Shown here piece after piece: positions 12,149-23,112 of a stretch of DNA of 64,000 nucleotides; position 1 is the first letter of the stretch; every line of letters begins with the position of its first letter. Both the position numbers and the translations under genes were made by a program. Origin of the DNA: Neoconidiobolus thromboides FSU 785 (lineage: Eukaryota > Entomophthoromycota > Entomophthoromycetes > Entomophthorales > Neoconidiobolaceae). Below the pieces are notes generated by a model that did not search any database, was not told the DNA's origin, and saw only the letters and a program-made list of their open reading frames with translations. Location: positions 1-64,000 of the forward strand of contig MU626263.1 in the NCBI GenBank assembly GCA_025603075.1, written 5' to 3'.

Positions 12149-12245
12149 TGATGTTTTTTTTGTTTCATTACTTTTTCCATCTTTTAAGCGCTATTTGAGT
12201 GGAAAAATTGTTAGTAAAATTCTTAAATACAAAAATACATCCCCA
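12149..12245 (+). mobile_element. MITE copy 5
   Basis: Plus-orientation copy about 110 bp past the copy C stop. The left terminus has lost its G run (reads TGATG), while the right end CATCCCCA and the core are intact. It may overlap the 3' UTR of copy C. Confidence 0.8.
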
Positions 12246-12770
12246 AATACTGCTTTTGTCCCAAAATAAGTATTTTTTTAAATGCTTTATATAGCCAAAT
12301 ATAAAAAAGGATTATAATTGCACTAAATAAACAGCACAGGTACTTTTTATAACATAACGAAAACGATGCAAAGAATTGGAGTACAAAAAATGGAAAGGAT
12401 TGATTTTAGATCAATTGTTGCAAATAATATAGTTATTAAGTAAATAATATAGTTTTTTAGTTATTTTATACTTGATCATGAATTTAAATTCAGGTGAAGT
12501 AAATGGTCATTTTATCATATGTTTCTGGTTGAGTTTGTGTTGTGTTTTGGTAATAAATTGTAAATAAACATAAACTAAAGTTGCATTGAAAAAGGCCAAT
12601 GTCAAAATAACTCATAAACTATTGTCAAAGCCATTAATTAAATCTACTACTTTTCAAAATCTAAAGCTACAATCAAATAGGATTTAATAGAAGTTGAATG
12701 CATTTTAGGAAGTGATATAAACAAAGCTAATGTTAAGTCATCACTGACTTCAATGATATATATATCAAGT

Positions 12771-12811
12771 ATGAATATAAAATGTAGTAAATTAATCCAT
12801 TTTATATTCAT
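12771..12811. repeat. 14 bp perfect inverted repeat
   Basis: ATGAATATAAAATG (12771-12784) is repeated in inverted orientation at 12798-12811 with a 13 nt loop. It is AT-rich and may extrude as a hairpin. No associated element was recognised. Confidence 0.6.
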
Positions 12812-13550
12812 ATAGAGTATATAAGCAATTAGATCCTCTCCCTTTGGGATTTCTCTTCATTGGTAATTTCTTCACTCATTTTCTGAAATAAAGTATGCTT
12901 TTAAGCCTGGTTAGTTTACCTGAATATATAGTTTTTATCCCATATTTGTTTAAGATGACCTTATAGTTTCCCGCTTCAGTCAATCAAGGATTAGGCTTAT
13001 CTTACCTTATGTTGATTTATTAGTTGATATATCGTTGGGCTTAAGAATATTAAAACCCTTTTAATCTACATATACAGATCTGTCAGTTATTAATGTAAGG
13101 TTTTGGACTAATGTTATTATCAAAAATTATATTAATATATACTGAATATCAGCGAAAGTTTCAACATTAATCTATAAATAATTTTATCAGCTACCATTTC
13201 CGATTTTATTTTAAACTACAAATTTACTAATGAACTTTACTTGATATATTAACGTATAATTAAATATCATAATATAGTCCAATAGTTAAGCTAAAGCTTT
13301 GGTGCAATCACCAATTAAGTCTTAAAGTTACTATGACCTTCCAAAAGCTACAGCAACATAATTAGATCCAAATAAATTTATATTATGAAACTCTCAATTT
13401 ATCTTCATAATTGACTATAATTCAAAATTTTTCTGACTATATTTAGTTTTTCAAATATAAATTTTATTTGTATAATTTAATTTCGCTAATATCCATGGTT
13501 GGAGAGAGTTCTTTTAGTAATATTGTATAGTGTCTATTTCAGCGTATAGG

Positions 13551-13582
13551 AAGGTATATTGTTGTCAATAGCAATATACCTT
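13551..13582. repeat. 11 bp perfect inverted repeat
   Basis: AAGGTATATTG (13551-13561) and CAATATACCTT (13572-13582) form a stem with a 10 nt loop, followed by a short T run. Function is unknown. Confidence 0.6.
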
Positions 13583-13780
13583 TTTGCATATATGTAGAAT
13601 GGTAATTGTTTTGTCTTTTGGCATATTTCAAGTAATCACTAAGGTACGAAACCAGATTCAGAGTAATAATCCTAATTTAGTTTTAATCGATTGAATATAC
13701 ATCAGTCATACTTACTATTTTACTTACTAACAATTCCTATTTCACTCTCATTAATACTTTCATTCTTTATCAACTAATTT

Positions 13781-13823
13781 GCCAAATATGTAAGCCTAAT
13801 TTCTATATTTCTATGCAAAATAA
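13781..13823 (+). promoter_or_regulatory. conserved upstream module of CMR1-like copy D
   Basis: GCCAAATATGTAA at 13781-13793, then TATGCAAAATAA at 13812-13823, then GTCCCATAAAA, ending about 80 bp before the ATG. The two words are shared with copies A and C while surrounding spacer sequence is not. They are the best candidate promoter elements of the family. Confidence 0.6.
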
Positions 13824-13902
13824 GTCCCATAAAAAAATTTCGATCAAAATCAAAAACTCTCATAATTCCATCATTTAATTTCTTAAAGCATCAAATAAAC
13901 TA

Positions 13903-15825
13903 ATGAAAAAAAACATGAAGCCCAAAGGCAGTATGATCACAGACTATTTTAAAAAAATTGATAAAAATAAAACACCAATGGCTAATAAAGGAAAACCAGT
14001 GATTTTAATTGGAAATGGAGACAAAACTAATAAAAGAAATGGAGACAGAAAGGTTGATGAATCAGCTACTAATAGGTATCCAAAAAGAAAGAGCGCTAGA
14101 AGAGTTAATTATAAGGTTGATGTGAAAGATAAAGGGATCAAAAAAGAAGAAGCAGAAATAGATGTTAAGGTAAGTTGTATATATAACTCTAAATAACCAA
14201 ATAACTAAATAACCAAATAACTAAATAACTAAATCTAATTCATAAACTAGCGAGAAGAAAGTGTTGAAGAAAATAGTGAAGAAGAAAATAGTTTTAGCGA
14301 AAGCGAACCCATAATAAAAAAAGATAACCAAGGGGGGTTATCAGCATATGAACTCAAACGATTAGAAACTATAAAACAAAACCAAGCTATGTTAGCTTCC
14401 TTAAATCTCACAAATAATATTTTACTAGAACCATTTAAAATTCAACAATTAAAAGAGAAGGAGAAAAAGAAAAAGAAAGCTAAAGTAGAAAAAATAGAAA
14501 AACGAGTATTACCAGTTAGGCAATCAAGAAGGTTAAAAGGATTAACGCCCAGTAGTATTGAGGACAAAAAAGTTAAAATAGAGAGAAGAGAAGAAAGAGT
14601 TTACGAAGAGGATAGGGATGTACCAGAAGATGGCAAATTTGAAGTCAAAGATACATTTTTAAGTTTGCTGGATGGATTAAACGAAAATGAAGATGTAAAG
14701 CAAGAGATGAAAGAAGAAATTAAACAAGAAAATAATGAAATAATAGACGACAATACATTTATTACTAACCAATTACAAAATATTAAATGTATTACTCATA
14801 GAGCATTAAAAGTATGTGATGAAAGAATTTATCGTATGCAATTTCATTCAAATAAAGAAAAAGTGCTATTAAGTGTAGGAAGTAAAGTGGGAGAGGTTAG
14901 TTTATTAGATGCTAGTTATTATGTCAATCGATTTAAAAATAAAGAATACATAGAGGATTTAGAATATGATTATGAAGCTCACTTACATCGATTTCGACCA
15001 CATTATCATACCATCAGTGGACTTAAGTTTCAACCGAATCAAGAACATTGTCTTCTGACTTGTAGCTACGATAATACCATTAAAAAAATGGACTTAAATC
15101 AACAAGAGAGTATAACAACTTTTAATTATTTAGAAAGTAAAGATCTGATTTGTAGTTTAGATATAAATAAACATGATATTAATTTAGCCTATTTTTCAAC
15201 TATCAATGGTAACATTGGACTTCATGATTTAAGAGATGACAAAGCAAAAATACATAAATTAAGTAATAAAAAGATAGGAACTATTAGTTTAAATCCAAAA
15301 TATGAACACATATTTGCTACGGCTTCATTAGATAGAACTGTTAAAATTTATGATAGTAGATATTTGAATGAGGGTAATTATCTTTATCAAGACGAGCTAA
15401 GTCTGTCCGTTTCTTCAGCTCATTTTGATCCTACAGGAAAGAAGTTAGTGACCACATCCTTTGAAAATACAATTAAAGTATATGAATATAATAATAATAA
15501 TAATCCAACAAACATGGATTTTTCGCCCAATACAAGAATTCATCATAACTGCCGAACTGGTCGATTTGTTACTATATTTCAAGCTAAATTTCATCCCGAT
15601 CCTATAATTGGACATCAAGTTATTACAATAGGTGATATGGAAAGAAAGATTTGTTTTTATAATTCAATAAATAGTAAACCATTGGTTAGATTTGCTAATA
15701 AGGAATTGATATCAGCTATACCTGCTGTGGTGGAATATCATCCTAAAGTGAGATTGAGAGATAGTTTTATGGGTAATTTATTGGCCACAGGAAATAATGG
15801 TGGGAAGATATTAATGTTGATGTAA
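13903..15825 (+). CDS. CMR1/WDR76-like WD40 protein, copy D (intact)
   Basis: Exon 1 (13903-14169) and exon 2 (14251-15825) join in phase 0 to encode about 613 residues. The intron contains a small AAATAACY tandem. Residues 9-16 read GSMITDYF, a PCNA-interacting (PIP)-like pattern lacking the first Gln. A basic/acidic linker follows, then the family block YELKRLETIKQNQAMLASLNL and RQSRRLKGLTP. A seven-bladed WD40 propeller fills the second half (blades ending KKMDL, LHDLRD and VKIYDSRYL). Cmr1/WDR76 proteins are nuclear, chromatin-bound and linked to DNA-damage and replication-stress responses. This is the only copy with an undamaged 5' end, so it is the likely working gene. A 294 nt block is 99.7% identical to copy C, consistent with gene conversion. 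Confidence 0.9.
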
Positions 15826-16039
15826 TTTGATTTTATGGTTTTTTAAGGGATTAAAGTTTGGGCTTTTATTTTTTGAGATTTGATTTTTGAAATTTTTTAA
15901 AATTGATTTGATTTTTGATTGTTTTAAATGACTAAAAGTGAAGTTGAATTATGACCTCATCCATTTTAAATGAAAAGAATAATAATGCCTAAATTAAATT
16001 TCCAATTTATTTTTTTATTTCTTATTTTTATAGTTTCAA

Positions 16040-19000
16040 ATGAATACAGCAGACTTATTAAATGAAGATATTGATTTGGATTATTATTCAAGACAAATGT
16101 AACTTCTAGTACTTATTTTTAAATAATAATGATAATTATTTTTCTATTAAAGTTATGTTTATGGACTTGAAGGTCAAAAAAAATTAGCTACAAATAAAGT
16201 ATTAATATTTGGCTTAAACGGACTTGGTTTAGAAGTAGCTAAAAATTTGATATTATCTGGAGTGGGTAGTGTTTCTATCTTTGATGATAAACGAGTTACT
16301 ATTGATGATTTGAGTTCACAAGTAAGTTTTTTATGGAAGAATTATAGTAAGATAAAATGTTTAATTTGGCTCATGATATTAGTATTTTTTAACGGAAGAT
16401 GATATTGGAAAATTCAGAGCTCAATGTTCTATTGATAAATTAAAACAGCTAAATTCAAGAGTTAGAGTTAATTTATTAGATAAAGAACCAGAAAATAAAG
16501 ATTTGGAAGACTATCAAGTAAATGGTTTATAGTTTTTATAATAATTATAGTAGTTTATTAATTATTTTATTTTGTTTTATAGAGTATAGTACTAAGTGAA
16601 GTAACATTAGATAAGCAAATTTATTTTAATGAACATTGCCGTGTTCATAATATTCAATTCATTAATGTTGATGTCCACGGTTTATTTGGGTAAGTTTATA
16701 TTATGCGAATAAGTCCAAATTCAAGCTTATTGATGAGTTTTTTTATTACAATAAAGTCAATTATTTATTGATTTTGGACCCGAATTTATTACCCATGATA
16801 AAGATGGAGAACCTCTTGAAAAAGGATTAATTGAAAATATTAGTAAAGTAAATATAGAAATAATAAATCATTTTGTTGTTATTTGTTATTATTGTACTAT
16901 GATAATAAAACAACAATAATCATATTAGATTGTAATACTTTTGTTTTTTAGGGAGATGATGGAATCGTATTATGTTTAGAAGAAAATCGACATAATTTAA
17001 CAGATGACGATTTAGTACAAATTCGAGATGTACAAGGAATGATTGAATTAAATGATATTTCAAGTTTAAAAATTAAAGTTCATTCACCATTTGAATTTAG
17101 TATTGGAAGTACTAATAGCTATTCAGATTATATATCTGGTGGATCATTTATTCAAATTAAACAAGCAACTAAAGTAGAATTTGTAAATAAGTTTTTTATT
17201 ATTTAGCATATTTCTATAGAATAATCAATTAACTTATTATTTTTTATTTATTTAGAAAAGTTTAAAACAAAATTTAAAGGAGCCCAATTTATTAATTAAT
17301 GAAGATTATCTGAAAGAAAAATATATTAATCTTCATATTGCTTTTTATGGATTAAATTGTTTTATTCAATCTCATTTAGAAGTTAAAGATGATATCAAAG
17401 GATTAGAAGATTATTTAAGTATTTGTATTAAATTCAAAGAAGAAAATTTTAATGAAGTAAATATTATTATTTTATATCCTTATTATTTTAAATAATTTTA
17501 TTAACATATCTTTCATTTTAAAATAGATTAAATTAAATTATGATTTATTAAATAAAGTATTTCATCAATCTCAACTTAATTTGATGCCCATGGCCGCTCT
17601 ATTTGGTGGTTTAGCTGCTCAAGAAGTTATCAAAGTAAGTAGATTAATTTTAATTAGAGAATACTAATAATGATAACCTACTTTTGTATTTATTTTTATA
17701 TTTAACAGGGATTGATTTGTAAATTTACGCCAATTAATCAACTATTTTACTTTGATTCTATTCATGAATTAATTGATGATAATAATAACAATTCCAATGA
17801 AAACGATACGGAAGATACAAATATTGAAGAGGTAAATAATAGTAATATATAATATGCAATATATTAGATTAATATATATAATATAATATATCAATATTAG
17901 GAATCAGAAAATAGATATTCATCCCAGATCAAACTATTGGGAAAAGAAATACAAAGTAAATTAAATAAAGAAAATGTATTTTTAGTTGGTATGGGAGCAA
18001 TTGGTAATGAAATATTGAAAAATTTAATAATGATGGGAGTTGGAAGTGAAGGGCAATTACATATTACCGACTCTGATATAATTGAAAAATCAAATTTAAA
18101 TCGACAATTATTAACACAAGAAAAAGATATCAATTTCAATAAATCAATAATTGCATGTCAATCTGTACTAAATATTAATCAAAATTATCAAGGCCATTTA
18201 AAAGCATACAATTTGAAATTAGATAATAATTTAATGAGTGAAATGGAATTTAATGATTCATTTTATTCGAAATTAAATACTGTATTTAGTAATTTAGATA
18301 ATATGAAAACTAGAAGATTTCTAGATAATAAATGTATCAATCATTTATTACCCATGTTGGATTCAGCTACTTTAGGTATTTTAGTTATAATATGATATTC
18401 TATAATGTACGATTTTATAATATTTTGTCAGGTAATAAAGGAAGCACACAATTAATTTTACCTAATTTATCAGAATCGTTTTCTTATTCTTCGGATCCAA
18501 TTTCAAAAAGTATACCAATGTGTACATTAAAACATTTTCCATATCAAATTGAACATACAATTCAAGTAAAATAACAAATTAGTTTAATTAATTATTATAA
18601 ATTAAATATTAATGAATTATTAATAGTGGGCTAAAGATTTATATAAAGAAAAATATCAACAAAATATTAATTATTGTCGAGGATATTTGAAAGATGAAAA
18701 ATATATTATGAAAATGAAAAGCAAAAAAAACATAAGTAAACAAATGATTATGGTATTAAATGAATATTTAAATACATTTTTACCAAAAAATTATTTGGAC
18801 TGTATTAAATGGGCACGATTTTTATTTGAGGATTTATTTGTTAATCAAATTAAACAATTATTATTTAATTTTCCAATGGACGCCTTAAGTTCAGATAACA
18901 AATCAAAGTTTTGGAGTCCACCAAAAAAATGTCCCACTCCTCTTCATTTTACAATTCATAATGTAAACTATTTTTACATATCTTATTTTGTTAATATTTA

Positions 19001-20194
19001 ATATTTCTTTTTTAGGATTTACATATTAATTTTATAATTGATACAGCTCAATTATTCGCTCATACATTTAAAATCAAAGGTAATATAAAATTTAAGTTAA
19101 TAATAATAATTCAGTAATAATAATAATAATAATTTGATAGTAACAAAAGATGAAGACCAAATTATCCAGTATTTAAAAACTATTCAACTACCTGAATTTA
19201 TACCAGATGAAAATAAAGCCATTCAAATTAATGATAATGAACCAATTAATGAAACTACTAATGAACAAGAGCTAACTCAATTAATTCAGCAATTACCAAA
19301 CAACAAACACTTGACTGAAGTAAAACCTATTGTATCTCAGTTTTCATTAGTAATTTATTAATAGCTGTATATTAAATAGTTACATTGCTAATTTATCTTT
19401 TAATTTTAGGATAGAATTAACTTAGCTATTAATTTTATAACCTCTGCATCGAATTTGAGAGCATTAAATTATGGTATTAATATTTTAGATAAATATCAAA
19501 CAATTGAAATTGCATCGGATGTATTACCAGCTACTATTACAACTACAACTATATCAGCAGCTTTATCTTGCTTAGAGTATTTAAAATTGATTAGTAATAA
19601 TAAGAAAGAAAATTATCGAAATTACTATTTTAATACTAATTTATCATTATTTACTTATTCTCAACCTAAATCACCAATGGAATTTAAGGTAATTTTATGA
19701 ACTAATAATATTTTTAATGACGATTTATTTCTTTGTGTATAATTCAGTATTTAAATACTACTTTTACTGAATGGGATCGGTTTGAAATGAAAGATATGAA
19801 ATTAAACGATTTTTTAGTTGAATTTCAAAATCAACATAAAATTGTATTAACTATGATAACTTCAGGATCCTCTTCTCTTTATATGAAACATTCTAAAAAA
19901 GAAGATCGATTGGAAATGAGGTAAGTTGAGATATTAATATATTATATTAAAGGTTTTAAGCTAATATTTAATAATTAATAACTAATTATTTTAGTTTAAA
20001 AAAGATTTATGAATTAGTCACCAAAAAAACAATATCAGATAAAGTTAAATATCTCACTTTACAAATCATGGGAATGTCTGAAGAGGAGGAATATTTAGAT
20101 GTAAATAATACTTGTATTTGTTTGTTGACTATTTATTTATAAAAAATACAATTTTGTTTTTTAGGAATTACCAGCAGTTAGATTAGAGATTTAA
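16040..20194 (+). CDS. UBA1: ubiquitin-activating enzyme E1
   Basis: Eighteen exons separated by short GT-AG introns encode roughly 1,000 residues, the usual E1 size. In order: [16 protein letters not shown] and [15 protein letters not shown] (inactive adenylation half); the [10 protein letters not shown] linker; [16 protein letters not shown] with [15 protein letters not shown] (active ATP/Mg-binding half); and the catalytic cysteine in [18 protein letters not shown]. The second catalytic-cysteine half-domain includes [10 protein letters not shown] and [24 protein letters not shown] follows, and the ubiquitin-fold domain ends ELPAVRLEI-stop. The enzyme adenylates ubiquitin and passes it to E2 enzymes. 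The MCTLKHFP context and C-terminal domain match UBA1 rather than UBA2 or UBA6. One acceptor is ambiguous: at 19140 the frame is kept only by splicing past a TAA repeat. The gene appears intact. Confidence 0.96.
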
Positions 20195-20799
20195 AATAAA
20201 TGAGTTAAAACTTGAGAATTTTTTTAAATAAAGTTTTATCAAATAAGTATAATATTAATCCTATCATAATTCAATTAGTTTAATTAAAGCAGTGGAGGAG
20301 CTTTTTGATATTAAAAAATTATTGCTAATAATAAATTAAAAACTAAAAATTAAACGTTAGTTAACAATGTACCAAATTATTAAATGCTTGATTTCAAATG
20401 CTTTAAGTAGTAAATTAGTTTTATGACATCATAAGCTTCATTGATGGTAGATTATAATACTGTTAAATAATAAATAATTTAATGAATATTATTTATATTG
20501 GTTTTTTATTTGTTCATCAACTCCAATGACTTTCATTACTTTAAAACATTATTAAATTTAATAAAAAATCCTTTATTATTATACAAAAATTATAATTTTT
20601 CAGCTAAGCTCCTGTTTAACATCTTAATTACTGCTTTAGCAAGTAATCTGCAGTAAATTACTAATATCCGCTTAGTAATTATTCTTTTTAATTCCCGACT
20701 GCTATTGTATGTAGGAGATACCTTTAAATCTATAAATTTATAACCTTAATATATTTAATGTGTAAAAATAATATTTATTTTGATTTTAAATTATTATTA
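20195..20799. other. intergenic, nothing recognised
   Basis: Sequence downstream of UBA1 with no supported gene or repeat. It presumably includes the UBA1 3' UTR and terminator. Confidence 0.5.
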
Positions 20800-20898
20800 G
20801 GGGATGCTTTTTTTGGTTTCATTACTTTTCCACTTTTTAAGCTCTATTTGAGTGGAAAGATTGTTAGTAAAGTTCTTAAACAAAAAAATAGATCCCGA
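20800..20898 (+). mobile_element. MITE copy 6
   Basis: Plus-orientation copy with degraded ends (GGGGATGC on the left, GATCCCGA on the right). A TA precedes it (20798-20799). The core GGTTTCATTACTTTTCCAC is readable. Confidence 0.75.
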
Positions 20899-21033
20899 TT
20901 ATATTTTTATAAAAAATTATACTTAATCTGTTTTATATTTAACTGCTATATTTTTCCTATAATTTTAGCTAAAGATAGGATAGTTAGTATGAACCAGATC
21001 AACTAAACATTTATTCACTACTAGCTTGAGATA

Positions 21034-21130
21034 TGGGGATGTATTTTTTCGTTTAAGAATTTTACTAAGTTTTCCACTCAAATAACTCTTGAAAATTGAA
21101 AAAGTAAGGAAGTTAAAAAAAATATCCTGA
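21034..21130 (-). mobile_element. MITE copy 7
   Basis: Reverse-orientation copy flanked by TA (21032-21033, 21131-21132). The left end TGGGGATG is intact and the right end is degraded to ATCCTGA. It is 136 bp from copy 6 in opposite orientation, just beyond the 3' end of the MscL relic. Confidence 0.8.
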
Positions 21131-21474
21131 TAGAACAAAATTATCAAATCAAAGTATTGACACAATAAAAATATCTTTCAGCACAAAAATAAATTATATA
21201 GTAATGAAATTCATAATTTTTAGTATCCTGGGTTAATTTTAGGTTAGTTTAAAAGTTTGGTTCAAATTTTGTCTAATTTTTGATTTTTAGCAAAAATTGC
21301 AATTAAACACCAAGTATTACCAAAACATTTGCATTTTACCTACTTTAGAATAGCCCATATTAGAACATTCTTATCCAGTTTTAATAGTTTTAATAACTTT
21401 ATGTTAAATGATAAATGTACTAGAGCTGAAATCGCAAAAAATTATTTTTATATCAAGATTTTAAACTTACCTTC
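21131..21474. other. spacer, possibly decayed 3' end of the MscL relic
   Basis: About 340 bp in which I could not follow homology to the C-terminal tail of the intact MscL gene. No other feature was seen. Confidence 0.4.
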
Positions 21475-22165
21475 GAAGTTTAAAAATTAGCTTCAATTCT
21501 TTCATTATTAATAATGGTATCAATCAAAATAAGATATATGCTACTATAAGAAGTTTTAGCAACAACACTACAAAATAACCAAAGTTAATGGCACTAGAAA
21601 GAATTACAATTTAGCTTAAAGTTACTATTTGATCATTTACATAGTTCCATCTTATAATGCTTGTTTAACTGAACTATAATGTTCATTTGAAGGCCCTTTT
21701 CTTAATACTATAGACATATTTTCAAGACGGGCATCCAAAAAACAGATAAACTTTAGATTATAAATTAAATGGTTTTAGTAGCAGTTAAAGGACTTAAAAA
21801 TGGGGTTGAAACATCAGTAACAAAGGAGTTTATAGCATCAGTAAGATTGGTACTAATAACTATATCTTTCGGAAAATGCTAATTTCTTTCTATACTTAAA
21901 ACAAAAAGTAGATTTAACTACGCTTAAAGGAAATGTGTCTAAAGTGAACATCAAGTTCAAAAAGTTGGACTAGAAAGTTGTCAGAATGTTTTCGTAATCA
22001 GTTCCAAGTCCATTTTCTTCAACATTGTTATTTTGTAGATTAATTTCACTGATAGTGGAATATGAACCAGTTCCCTTTGACAAACTTTTATTTTTATTTA
22101 ATCTCCTGCTTAATACATAATCACTTTACTATTGAAAGTTGGACTGATTGCTTTGGTGCGCCTGA
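21475..22165 (-). pseudogene. decayed MscL-type mechanosensitive channel gene
   Basis: The minus strand is a damaged copy of the MscL gene at 55450-56330. Colinear matches include ISPTFNSKVI near 22150, EINLQNNNVEENG and DYENILTTF, LTDAINSFVTDVSTP, then DARLENMSIVLRKGPSNEHYSSVKQAL, and finally INFGYFVVLLLK after a recognisable intron remnant. Stops occur in the N-terminal part, after TTF and KQAL, and in the second membrane segment, and several splice sites are lost. Intron positions are conserved with the intact gene, so it arose by DNA duplication rather than retroposition. Confidence 0.82.
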
Positions 22166-22379
22166 TTTTAGGTTATCTTAAAACAGTTGTTTAGTAATGT
22201 TTAAAAATTGGCTAAAGATCAATATTGAATATGTAAGGATGCGATGTTATAGTCATATATTGAGTCTAAAATTGAAATTAATACTAGTAAATACTTTATA
22301 ACAAGGACAATCAGGCTTATTGTAGTCCATAATATGATTATATACATGAAATATCTATCACTTTATTATTTGAGGATAT

Positions 22380-22997
22380 TCATTTAAATTTAAAGCCATC
22401 AAATAGCTGTAAAATCTCTTTTTTAGCGTTATCTGGGGAATCTAAAAAATTTAATAATTGTAATGATATAAAAAAATAAGCTTACCAGAGCCATGAAAGG
22501 AGTTTCTAGTATCCGTAATACCAAAGTGTGCCCTTAAAGTAGTAGGATCTGACAATATAGCTCTATAAAAAAGTTGTAAAATTATCCAATTTGATATTAA
22601 AACAGCTAACCTATCAGGTCTTGTATTCCCGATCATCTTTCTCCAAGTTGTAATTACCTGATCTCCTTCTAACACCAGTGCAAGGAAAGGGGCGCTATAT
22701 TTGATTAAATTACCAAAAACAATGGTGCTTTATGAATTACCTAGCCATATAACTTGTTAATCTATCGTAAAAAAACTTCCCATCATGTTCTTTATAAAAA
22801 GACTTTGCTTCATCTATACTCCAATAAACCTCTTTTTTTGAAACAATTTTAATATCGTCTCTACTATTGATAGTATCCAATACTCTCTCAACGTTTTTTG
22901 GTTGGTTGTATAAATCTGGTTTTATTAAGGCTAAGGTATAGAGCGACCTTAAAGTGAATTTTAGTTGACTATATTTTATATAGTTTAAGGCGATCAT
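22380..22997 (-). CDS. nucleoside diphosphate kinase, NME6 type
   Basis: Three GT-AG introns are removed to give about 155 residues. Motifs in order are YTLALIKPD (phosphate-binding start of the NDK fold), YKEHDGKFFYDRLTSYMA, TTWRKMIGNTRPDRAI, SDPTTLRAHFGITDTRN and the active-site histidine in NSFHGSDS, with KKEILQLFDGF at the C terminus. The insert and the LTLALIKPD-style opening match NME6 rather than the classical cytosolic NME1/Ynk1 form. NME6 is a mitochondrial NDK in animals. I place the start at ATG 22995-22997; an upstream in-frame TTG is not needed. It is divergent from TypA, with only 115 bp between starts, so the two may share a promoter, and both are plausibly mitochondrial. Confidence 0.88.
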
Positions 22998-23112
22998 ATT
23001 CAATTAAAAACCTTTTAAGGATTCTATTTTTGATATTATTTAATTGGCTTAAATTGAAAAATTCTGGGATAAAACCACAAAAATCGAAAGTTATTTAAAA
23101 TTATCTTTTAGA

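Larger units (their letters stand above)
12246..13780. other. intergenic with two short perfect hairpins
   Basis: About 1.5 kb between copies C and D. No gene was recognised. Apart from two inverted repeats (12771-12811 and 13551-13582) it is featureless AT-rich DNA. Confidence 0.5.
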
